Source: CAZDUS01 sp044344495 (GTDB lineage Bacteria > Verrucomicrobiota > Kiritimatiellia > CAIKKV01 > CAITUY01). Taken from it: a stretch of DNA of 6,652 nucleotides. The first letter of the stretch is position 1, and each line of letters starts with the position of its first letter. The position numbers and the translations under genes are program-made. The stretch lies in contig JBIJCW010000128.1 of NCBI GenBank assembly GCA_044344495.1, positions 1 through 6,652 on the forward strand, read 5' to 3'. Shown here one piece after another: positions 1 through 4,970 of the stretch. The notes under the pieces are model-generated. The model saw nothing but the letters and a program-made list of their open reading frames with translations. It searched no databases and was not told the origin of the DNA.

Positions 1-579
1 AGCCGTAACACACTCAGCACCCTGGTCGTGGATGACGATCCCCTTGTCATACAAACGCTAACCCACACCTTAACCCCTCACTACCAGACGCTCTCTGCTG
101 CCTGTGTCAAAGATGCCGAAATCATCATCCAATCTCAACCCATCCACGTACTTTTGTGCGACCACCACATGGAAGGGGAAGAAGGACTCTCCTTCTTAGG
201 CCGCATCAAAGAGTCACATCCTTCCATTCAACGGATATTGATCACCGGTGATGTCAATACGGAGTTACTTCTCGAAGCCATCAACAAAGGGCTTCTCTTT
301 CGCTTTCTCGCCAAGCCATTTACCCCCAGGGAAGCGCTTCAAATGGTTGATGATGCATTTCTGCACCATACAGCTCTTCAGAAGCAAGAACGTCTAGCAC
401 AAATCCGACTGAACATTGCCAATGCCGCCAAGCTTGCAGGCCTGGCCATCGCAGGAATTCTGGTAATGCTCATCGCGTTCTTGATACTGGGCACGTTAAT
501 CTTCCTACTGCTTTATTTTTTCAAGAGCGCCCTGGGGATTGATCTCCTGCCAAATAGACATCTCTCCGACCTGATCTAA
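1..579 (+). CDS. Response-regulator receiver domain with C-terminal membrane anchor (5' partial)
   Basis: This is a phosphoacceptor receiver (CheY-like) domain whose start lies left of the window. The reading frame is open from base 1. A GTG at 28 would cut off the first beta strand (residues STLVVDDDP), so it is not the start. Counting from base 1, the acidic pocket is D11-D13, the phosphorylatable Asp is D54 (LLCDHHM), the switch Thr is T82 (ITGD) and the conserved Lys is K105 (AKPF), so all catalytic positions are present. After the receiver (to about residue 120) comes a charged helix (LQKQERLAQIRLN), then a very hydrophobic stretch at about 145-174, long enough for one long membrane helix or a tight hairpin, then a short polar tail. 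No DNA-binding, GGDEF, HD-GYP or kinase domain follows. It may be a membrane-tethered phosphate sink or a localisation module; that is inference. The next gene is convergent. Confidence 0.9.
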   Translation, partial: SRNTLSTLVVDDDPLVIQTLTHTLTPHYQTLSAACVKDAEIIIQSQPIHVLLCDHHMEGEEGLSFLGRIKESHPSIQRILITGDVNTELLLEAINKGLLFRFLAKPFTPREALQMVDDAFLHHTALQKQERLAQIRLNIANAAKLAGLAIAGILVMLIAFLILGTLIFLLLYFFKSALGIDLLPNRHLSDLI

Positions 580-704
580 TCTGTCGCCACCGCCTCGTCG
601 GGATCTAGAAGCATTGATATACCGTATTCGATTGTCGTCTTCTTTGCGCTTCACGCCTCGGCACCATCAGTCGACTCCCATTCGCCATTCATTCCCCGCA
701 CCCG

Positions 705-1541
705 TCACTCCCCCGCCACAACCACTTCATCCAAATACACCAACGGACACTTCTCCCCGCTCAACCACCAGCCCGGCCCCTTGGCCTTGACCCGCTTGCC
801 CATCAACCCCGGCATCTCCGCATCGCGCCCGCGCAAATAACACGTCGTCACCCGACGCCCATCTTCCATATCCACCAAACGATACTCCACACCCCGGAAA
901 ATCGCCAGCGGCACCCGCTCGAGCACCCCCTGCCGGTCTATCACCGCCCCCTGCCCCAGCACCGCCGCCAACTGTCCCTCCTTCAGCCCTGCCGGCAACT
1001 CACGGGTCAGCGTCGCATTGGTACTCACCCCGAACGCCTGTGACTCCACAACCTCCACCACCGCCGTTGACGTCGCCGTCACCACCGCCACTTGCCCTGT
1101 CCCCGATGAGCCCGCTGTGCCAAGATCCAGAAACTCCTTCTTGATCCATAGCGAGACCCCTTCCGGCGGCACAATGCACGTCCACTCCCCGCGCACTTCC
1201 CGCACCTGCACCGCCGCACCGCCGCGCACGGACCCCACACTCCGGTAACTCACCCCCGGCCCGGACCTCACATTCACCTTATCCCCCGCCACCGCCCCGT
1301 TCCGCACAAACTCTCCTTTGACCCACACTCCCATGTTGGTCGGCGCCTGCACCTCCGCCCATACCTCCTCGACCTTTAAGACGGTCAAGGCGTCGCCCTG
1401 ATTGACCTGCCCGATCACTTCAGCGTCATTTACCGGCTTCGCACGGACGTTCACACGGTCAGACGTCACCCGCGCCTCCTGTCCCGCCACCGCCACTCCA
1501 GCCACCAATACCAATGCTCTTATCCCAATGATCATTTTCAT
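705..1541 (-). CDS. Exported protein with two bacterial SH3 domains and an unknown C-terminal domain
   Basis: The 278-residue product starts with a signal peptide: MKMIIGIR, then a hydrophobic core, with a probable cut after A19 in the AVA motif. Two tandem SH3b repeats follow, at about 24-80 and 83-140. They share NVRxxP (NVRAKP, NVRSGP) and a closing W[VI]KxEF (WVKGEF, WIKKEF), so they look like an internal duplication. SH3b domains usually bind peptidoglycan or other cell-wall ligands, so a periplasmic or envelope role is likely. A low-complexity Val/Thr/Ser linker (about 142-170) leads to a C-terminal domain (about 171-278, with FRGVEYRLVD, LRGRDAEMPGLMGKRV and GPGWWLSGEKCPLVYLDEV) that I do not recognise; an OB-like small beta-barrel is a guess. 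The ATG has a good ribosome binding site (AAAGGA, 6 nt away). There is no catalytic motif. The gene lies downstream of the pseudouridine synthase, with the 7-bp repeat island between them. Confidence 0.88.
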   Translation of the reverse strand: MKMIIGIRALVLVAGVAVAGQEARVTSDRVNVRAKPVNDAEVIGQVNQGDALTVLKVEEVWAEVQAPTNMGVWVKGEFVRNGAVAGDKVNVRSGPGVSYRSVGSVRGGAAVQVREVRGEWTCIVPPEGVSLWIKKEFLDLGTAGSSGTGQVAVVTATSTAVVEVVESQAFGVSTNATLTRELPAGLKEGQLAAVLGQGAVIDRQGVLERVPLAIFRGVEYRLVDMEDGRRVTTCYLRGRDAEMPGLMGKRVKAKGPGWWLSGEKCPLVYLDEVVVAGE

Positions 1542-1547
1542 GCCAAG

Positions 1548-1553
1548 TCCTTT
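1548..1553 (-). promoter_or_regulatory. Ribosome binding site of the SH3 protein gene
   Basis: Read on the minus strand, AAAGGA lies 6 nt before the ATG at 1541. It supports that ATG over the second one two codons later. Confidence 0.65.
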
Positions 1554-1562
1554 CTAAGATTT

Positions 1563-1597
1563 GGAATTCAGAATCCAGAATGCAGTAGCCAGAATGG
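1563..1597. repeat. Degenerate 7-bp tandem repeat, left arm (AGAATCC-type)
   Basis: Five heptads follow in strict register: GGAATTC, AGAATCC, AGAATGC, AGTAGCC, AGAATGG. Bases 1568-1581 (TCAGAATCCAGAAT) are an exact reverse complement of 1667-1680, so this arm and the right arm at 1668-1702 form an inverted pair. A small palindrome, AGAATGGGCATTCT (1591-1604), closes the arm on the inner side. Confidence 0.75.
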
Positions 1598-1624
1598 GCA
1601 TTCTATTCTCCTCCCACCCGTCCC

Positions 1625-2464
1625 TTATTCTGGATTTGCCTCCCTGTCTCGTTTTTCGCATCCCAAATTCTGGATTCTGACTCCTGGATTCTGGATTCCA
1701 CCCCCACTCCCCTCCCCCACCATCCCAGCATCCCGGAAAAACGTCTCTCGTTCCGCCTCCGTCATCTCCCGCCACTCGCCTATCCGCAATGTCCCAAGCG
1801 TCAGCCCACCCACCGCCACACGCCGGAGCCTCGTCACATCAAGGCCCAGCGCGGCGACCATCCGCCGGATCTCCCGCTTCCGCCCTTCCTTGAGTACCAG
1901 CCGGTATTCGTTTCCACCAGGCCGGAGCAATGTGACGGATTCCGCCTTGAGTACTTCTCCTTCGGACTTGATCCCTGAGACCATGCGATCCGCCATACGC
2001 TGGTCCAGCACCCCGTTCAGCAGGACATGGTACACCTTGGGGGTTTCATAGCGGGGATGGGTCAGGGAAAGCGCCACATCCCCGTTGTTGGTCACCACGA
2101 TCAATCCCTCGCTGTCCTGATCCAGGCGCCCGACGGTAAATAGCCGTTCGGAAACACCGCGAAAGAGATCAAGAAAGGTGCGCCGTCCATGAGTGTCCCG
2201 CGACGTACACAAAACACCCCGGGGCTTATTGAGGAGAAAGTAACGCTTGCGCTGGAGGCCAATCCGGGTTCCGTCCACCTCGACAACGTCCGATTCGGGG
2301 TCGACCGATGAGCCCTGCCCACGTATCACAACGCCATTGACGCTGATACGCCCCGCTGCAATCCATTGCTCGCAGGCGCGACGTGAAGCCACTCCGCAGG
2401 CGGCAAGATACTTTTGAAGCCGAACCCGATTACTCGGGTTTGGTCTTGGGCAACCCGACACCAC
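1625..2464 (-). CDS. RsuA/RluB-family rRNA pseudouridine synthase
   Basis: This enzyme isomerises a specific uridine in 16S or 23S rRNA to pseudouridine; the sequence does not say which site. Counting from the GTG at 2464, an S4 RNA-binding domain covers about 14-60 (VRLQKYLAACGVASRRACEQ ... RISVNG). The catalytic domain follows: FLLNKPRGVLCT (76-87), then GRLDQDSEGL with catalytic Asp D115, then the C-terminal EGRKREIRRM and LRRVAVGGL motifs. No ATG lies near the S4 domain. The nearest in-frame starts are tandem GTGs at 2464 and 2461, and GGCAGG ends 9 nt before the first. An ATG at 2545 is in frame but would add 27 residues lying wholly inside the small basic protein gene, so I reject it. 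The start overlaps the end of that gene by about 35 bp, suggesting translational coupling. The last 30 or so residues (GEGSGGG, then IQNPGVRIQNLG) exceed the family's normal end and come from the repeat island. Confidence 0.9.
   Translation of the reverse strand: MVSGCPRPNPSNRVRLQKYLAACGVASRRACEQWIAAGRISVNGVVIRGQGSSVDPESDVVEVDGTRIGLQRKRYFLLNKPRGVLCTSRDTHGRRTFLDLFRGVSERLFTVGRLDQDSEGLIVVTNNGDVALSLTHPRYETPKVYHVLLNGVLDQRMADRMVSGIKSEGEVLKAESVTLLRPGGNEYRLVLKEGRKREIRRMVAALGLDVTRLRRVAVGGLTLGTLRIGEWREMTEAERETFFRDAGMVGEGSGGGIQNPGVRIQNLGCEKRDREANPE
1628..1641. repeat. Isolated 7-bp repeat units (TTCTGGA, TTTGCCT)
   Basis: One clear unit (TTCTGGA) and one decayed unit lie between the two arms, in the orientation of the right arm. 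They cover the last codons of the pseudouridine synthase gene, whose stop codon is at 1625-1627. Confidence 0.45.
1668..1702. repeat. Degenerate 7-bp tandem repeat, right arm (TTCTGGA-type), inside a gene
   Basis: Five heptads follow in register: TTCTGGA, TTCTGAC, TCCTGGA, TTCTGGA, TTCCACC. The arm is opposite in orientation to the one at 1563-1597. It lies within the 3' end of the pseudouridine synthase frame, where it is translated as GIQNPGVRIQNLG, a peptide repeat with no counterpart in the enzyme family. Confidence 0.75.
2420..2443 (-). other. Hairpin around the stop codon of the small basic protein gene
   Basis: On the minus strand the sequence CCAAACCCG-AGTAAT-CGGGTTCGG folds into a 6-bp stem (AACCCG/CGGGTT) extended by two more pairs across one mismatch. 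The TAA stop codon sits in the 6-nt loop. No U-run follows, so it is not a classical terminator. It lies in the overlap where the pseudouridine synthase begins and could tune coupling between the two genes. It may also be chance, since both strands of the stem are coding. Confidence 0.4.
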
Positions 2465-2582
2465 GGTCGGTGGCCTGCCATTTGCCGCGTTTGCGCAGGA
2501 GGTCGATTCTTTCAAAACGCTTGAGGACATTGCGCTTCGTCGCAATCTTCTGGGCCGATTTCAAACTTGAATGCTGAGACAT
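2430..2582 (-). CDS. Small basic protein, PVC-superphylum signature family
   Basis: This 50-residue protein starts MSQHSSLKSAQK, continues with RNVLKRFERIDLLRKRGKW and ends GVGLPKTKPE. About a third of the residues are Lys or Arg. The pattern MSxHxSLKS ... R(N/S)VLKRFERI ... GLPK matches, from memory, the small basic protein family found across Chlamydiae, Verrucomicrobia, Planctomycetes and Lentisphaerae. That family has been described as a signature protein of the superphylum with predicted nucleic-acid binding; its molecular role is not established. The ATG at 2582 has a good ribosome binding site (GGAG, 7 nt away) and a strong promoter about 40 bases upstream. The TAA stop lies inside the start region of the pseudouridine synthase gene. 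Being first in a unit with an rRNA-modifying enzyme fits a ribosome or RNA role, which is inference. At 50 codons it is easily missed by automatic annotation. Confidence 0.88.
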   Translation of the reverse strand: MSQHSSLKSAQKIATKRNVLKRFERIDLLRKRGKWQATDRGVGLPKTKPE

Positions 2583-2589
2583 GATCCCA

Positions 2590-2593
2590 CTCC
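2590..2593 (-). promoter_or_regulatory. Ribosome binding site of the small basic protein gene
   Basis: GGAG on the minus strand, 7 nt before the ATG at 2582. It fixes the start of this short gene. Confidence 0.7.
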
Positions 2594-2624
2594 AAAACAT
2601 CTCTTTTTTGTAATTAGGGGCGGC

Positions 2625-2652
2625 ATCATACCGAAACCCCCCGCCCTGTCAA
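2625..2652 (-). promoter_or_regulatory. Sigma-70-type promoter for the small basic protein / pseudouridine synthase unit
   Basis: Read on the minus strand, TTGACA (2652-2647, a perfect -35) is followed by a 16-bp spacer and TATGAT (2630-2625, five of six matches to the -10). The predicted start of transcription is near 2618, giving a leader of about 36 nt with an A-rich stretch and the GGAG ribosome binding site. This is the best promoter match in the window and implies high expression. Confidence 0.75.
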
Positions 2653-2680
2653 CCCAAACCTGAAGCAGACAGGAAATCAG

Positions 2681-2736
2681 ATTCAGGAGCCGGAATTCAC
2701 CGGCTTCATTCCGGATTCTGACTTTCGAATTCTGCG
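2681..2736. repeat. Second island of the 7-bp repeat, with an internal hairpin
   Basis: Heptads in register include TTCCGGA (2709), TTCTGAC (2716), TTTCGAA (2723) and TTCTGCG (2730), with more decayed units from 2681. They match the units at 1668-1702. Bases 2686-2693 (GGAGCCGG) and 2700-2707 (CCGGCTTC) form an 8-bp stem with one G-T pair and a 6-nt loop. The island sits between two divergent promoters and contains no open reading frame of note. Confidence 0.6.
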
Positions 2737-2739
2737 GCC

Positions 2740-2768
2740 TTTACCGCCCCCGCTTACTACCGTATACT
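2740..2768 (+). promoter_or_regulatory. Predicted promoter giving a leaderless mRNA for the secretin-like gene
   Basis: TTTACC (2740-2745), a 17-bp spacer and TATACT (2763-2768) resemble a sigma-70 promoter (four and five of six matches). The usual distance from the -10 places the transcription start at 2775, the A of the ATG. No ribosome binding site is present in the bases before that ATG, which agrees with a leaderless transcript. Confidence 0.5.
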
Positions 2769-2774
2769 ATCGGC

Positions 2775-3638
2775 ATGAAGACCATGCTTTACCTGCTCCT
2801 GTCACTCCCCGCCCTCCTTACCCTGGGCGCCACCAACAACACTGTCGTCGAAATCCCCGAATTCAAGACCTACGACATCGGATTCTCCGATGGTTCCAAC
2901 GCCACCGAAATCGTCAAGACCGTCGTCGGCGAATCCGGCAAGGTCTTCTACGACCCGGCCACGCGCAAGTTGATGGTTCTGGCCTCCAGTAACAGCCACG
3001 CCGCAGTCGCCGGGATCATCAGGCAATTGAGTGTACCTCCCAGGAACGTCAACGTTGCCGTCCGCTTCCTCGGACAGGACGACGAAAACCAGCGCAGCGC
3101 TTCCATCTCCGCCCAGGGGGGAGTCGTCATCAACAACAGCGGCACCCACTCCACCATCCGCATCCAACCCAACCTCGCGGATCGGCGGACGGAGACCTCC
3201 AGCAATACGCGCCAACAACTGCTCGTCGCCAGCGGACGCCAGGCCTCGATCTTCATCGGCGAAGAAGTCCCTTACATCGAGTGGCTAATGGAGTACGGCC
3301 GGCGTTACCACTACATCGAACAGCAACTGTCCTGGCAGCGGGTGGGTGCCACGCTCGTCATCGAGCCCGTGGTGATCGGCGACGGCCCGCTTATCCGGAT
3401 CAAACTCACCCCCGAACTCAGCGGCCTGGTGGATAACAACCCCTACCGGACCCGCTTCGCCAATGTGGCCACCGAAGTCACCGTGAGCGATGGCGTCCCC
3501 TTCACCCTCGGGGGCCTGAGCGAGAAGAACGAATTCTATACCCGCTTCCTGATCGGCATGGACCGCAGCGGGCGTCGCAAGACTCTCGATATTGAACTCA
3601 CCGCCACCATCATCCCTCCCGAAGGCCCCGGCCGATAG
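2775..3638 (+). CDS. Short secretin-like exported protein (mini GspD/PilQ homologue)
   Basis: The 287-residue product has a signal peptide (MKTMLYLLLSLPALLTLGA, cut near residue 19). Residues 40-90 look like a secretin N1/NolW domain: NATEIVKTVVGESGKVFYD, then LMVLASSNSHAAVAGIIRQL. The strand RNVNVAVRFL leads into a reduced secretin beta domain: SGRQASIFIGEEVPYI (about 153-168), VGATLVIEPVV, IRIKLTPELSG, then VTVSDGVPFTLGGL ending at 248, and DIELTATIIPP near the end. Known secretins are usually 400-700 residues, with several N domains and a VPxLGDIPxLGxLF segment after the GGL motif; here that segment is missing and only about 30 residues separate GGL from the final strand. It may form a small outer-membrane ring or be a secretin-derived envelope protein that does not form a pore. 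No other type II secretion or type IV pilus gene is nearby. Assignment to the superfamily is firm; the role is not. Confidence 0.83.
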   Translation: MKTMLYLLLSLPALLTLGATNNTVVEIPEFKTYDIGFSDGSNATEIVKTVVGESGKVFYDPATRKLMVLASSNSHAAVAGIIRQLSVPPRNVNVAVRFLGQDDENQRSASISAQGGVVINNSGTHSTIRIQPNLADRRTETSSNTRQQLLVASGRQASIFIGEEVPYIEWLMEYGRRYHYIEQQLSWQRVGATLVIEPVVIGDGPLIRIKLTPELSGLVDNNPYRTRFANVATEVTVSDGVPFTLGGLSEKNEFYTRFLIGMDRSGRRKTLDIELTATIIPPEGPGR

Positions 3639-3787
3639 CACCCCGCATTGCCTCGTCCAGTATCAATTGCGGAAACCTTGCGAAAGTGCTTAAATTGAGC
3701 CAGAGAGAGCGAAACACAACAGGAGGCCGTCTCCGAAATAATCCGGCAGGGTACCGGTGAGGATAGGGCGTCTGGTTGATATAAAAA

Positions 3788-3792
3788 GAGGG
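3788..3792 (+). promoter_or_regulatory. Ribosome binding site of the host-attachment family gene
   Basis: GAGGG, 7 nt before the ATG at 3800. The rest of 3639-3799 holds no convincing terminator. A TATAAA at 3780-3785 could be a -10, but it has no good -35 and overlaps the ribosome binding site region. Confidence 0.6.
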
Positions 3793-3799
3793 AATATCC

Positions 3800-4312
3800 A
3801 TGAGTGTTTATACCGTTGTGGTAACCAATACCGCCTGTGCGAGGTTTTTCATCCTGGAGGACTCCGCCATCCCCGAGATGGAATCCAGCCCGAAACTGGT
3901 GGAACAATACTGCATCCTGAATCCCACGGTTGAAAAATCCGACGCCAAACGCCTCGGCTCCGCCACGAGCGGACGCAACCGTGCCTCTTCCGGCGGCAGT
4001 TATGCCTTCGATGACCATCGCGCGAAGCACGAGACGGAAACGCTGCGCCGCTTCGCCAAACTGGTGGTCAAGGATGCCATCAAACTCACACGCCGCCAGG
4101 ACGCCGGACAGTCTCTCGTGCTGGCCGCCGAGAAACGTTTCCTGGGCCTGATCCGGGATGAGTTGCACGCCGTGAAGACCAACGGCATGGCCATCAAGGA
4201 GTATGCCAGCGATATGGCCGGCGAACCTCCCATGAAGATCCAGGAACTCCTCGCCCGCCGGGGCCTGGTCCCCAAGATGAAGAAACCAACCCGCCGCGTC
4301 CGAAAAACCTGA
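3800..4312 (+). CDS. Host-attachment / baeRF-family protein
   Basis: The 170-residue soluble protein matches the 'host attachment protein' family (bacterial relatives of the archaeo-eukaryotic release factor eRF1 fold; named after an Agrobacterium gene needed for attachment to plant cells). Diagnostic parts are the first strand with TVVVTNTACARFFILED (5-21), a variable basic stretch with GRNRASSGGSYAFDDH (58-73), a helix ETETLRRFAKLVVKDA (78-93) and the family motif SLVLAAEKRFLGLIRDEL (105-122), whose AxxRFLGxxR core is well conserved. The C-terminus is basic (KMKKPTRRVRKT), which could help RNA or ribosome binding. There is no signal peptide, so a cytoplasmic role is more likely than true attachment. 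A link to ribosome rescue rests only on the fold relationship and is inference. The gene converges with the M50 protease gene, with 4 bp between stop codons. Confidence 0.85.
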   Translation: MSVYTVVVTNTACARFFILEDSAIPEMESSPKLVEQYCILNPTVEKSDAKRLGSATSGRNRASSGGSYAFDDHRAKHETETLRRFAKLVVKDAIKLTRRQDAGQSLVLAAEKRFLGLIRDELHAVKTNGMAIKEYASDMAGEPPMKIQELLARRGLVPKMKKPTRRVRKT

Positions 4313-4316
4313 GACG

Positions 4317-4934
4317 TCAAACCCCTAAAAGCAAACGAAACAGGGTGTGCGCAACAGGACCGATAACCATATCCAGAACACCAAGCCACAATAGGGCAAA
4401 GATAATCACGAACCCGTACGGCTCGATGCGCATGTAACGCTCGAGCCATTCCCCCCGCAGTAACCCGATCATCACGCGGGACCCATCCAACGGCGGAACG
4501 GGCACCAAATTAAACACGCCCAGCGCCACGTTGGTCACGCAGAAATACCCCAGGAACAAGGTGACTGCTTCACCACCAAAGGGTGACACGAGCCGGTACA
4601 GAACCGCACTGATCAATGCCAAACCAAAGTTGGCCAACGGACCCGCCGCCCCCACAATCATGATCCCCTTTTTCGGGTCCCGGAAGTAGTAGGGGTTGAA
4701 GGGAACCGGTTTTGCCCACCCCAGCACCACGGGACTGTGCGTGAACACAAGCACCAGCGGCAGAAGAATGGAACCCACCAGGTCAATGTGCGCCATGGGA
4801 TTCAAGGTGATCCGGTTGGACATCTTGGCTGTGGGGTCCCCCAGCCGGTAGGCCGCATATCCGTGGGCCACTTCATGCAAAATAATGGAGAAAATAAAGG
4901 CGGCAAACGCCATCAGTTTTTCAGGACTCAACAC
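4317..4934 (-). CDS. Site-2-protease-type M50 membrane zinc metalloprotease
   Basis: This is an intramembrane metalloprotease of the short S2P/YwhC-like group, which cleaves membrane proteins within the bilayer; the substrate is unknown. Counting from the GTG at 4934, the zinc motif HEVAH is at 20-24, DPTAKMSNRITLNP (33-46) is a group hallmark, GAAGPLAN is at 95-102 and the third zinc ligand is D150 in FNLVPVPPLDGSR. Several membrane segments surround these. No PDZ or CBS domain is present, as expected at about 205 residues. A TTG at 4961 is also in frame, but the GTG has a strong ribosome binding site, GAGGGGAGG, ending 6 nt before it, so I prefer it. It starts 36 bp after the GT2 gene stop on the same strand and is probably the last gene of that unit. 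Confidence 0.92.
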   Translation of the reverse strand: MLSPEKLMAFAAFIFSIILHEVAHGYAAYRLGDPTAKMSNRITLNPMAHIDLVGSILLPLVLVFTHSPVVLGWAKPVPFNPYYFRDPKKGIMIVGAAGPLANFGLALISAVLYRLVSPFGGEAVTLFLGYFCVTNVALGVFNLVPVPPLDGSRVMIGLLRGEWLERYMRIEPYGFVIIFALLWLGVLDMVIGPVAHTLFRLLLGV

Positions 4935-4940
4935 ACCAGG

Positions 4941-4949
4941 CCTCCCCTC
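4941..4949 (-). promoter_or_regulatory. Strong ribosome binding site deciding the protease start
   Basis: GAGGGGAGG on the minus strand lies 6 nt before the GTG at 4934. It would fall inside the coding sequence if the TTG at 4961 were used. Confidence 0.7.
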
Positions 4950-4970
4950 GGTAATCCGCAAAAGCCGGAA

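Noticed and set aside
28..579. GTG at 28 as start of the receiver gene
   Set aside because: It would delete the first beta strand of the receiver fold. The frame is open to base 1 and the upstream residues fit the family.
580..704. Bidirectional terminator between the convergent receiver and SH3 genes
   Set aside because: Only a 5-bp inverted match with a loop of about 27 bases was seen, with no T-run; I see nothing else in this gap.
1563..1702. CRISPR array
   Set aside because: The units are 7 bp, contiguous and degenerate, with no spacers and in opposed orientations.
1554..1775. 73-codon minus-strand frame over the repeat island
   Set aside because: It overlaps the pseudouridine synthase in another frame, and its product is mostly translated repeat.
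2465..2545. ATG at 2545 as start of the pseudouridine synthase
   Set aside because: The extra residues are out-of-frame reading of the small basic protein gene and match nothing in the family.
2383..2577. Open frame on the plus strand opposite the small basic protein gene
   Set aside because: It has no recognisable product and is antisense to a gene with clear signals.
2686..2707. Terminator hairpin
   Set aside because: No T-run follows on either strand, and no gene ends here; it is better seen as part of the repeat island.
3662..3700. Terminator after the secretin-like gene (CAATT ... AATTG)
   Set aside because: The stem is only 5 bp with a long loop and no T-run.
3536..4168. 210-codon open frame on the minus strand
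   Set aside because: It runs antisense across the ends of two well-supported plus-strand genes and the gap between them, with no recognisable motifs.
4935..4961. TTG at 4961 as start of the M50 protease
   Set aside because: The strong ribosome binding site at 4941-4949 would lie inside the coding sequence; it fits the GTG at 4934.
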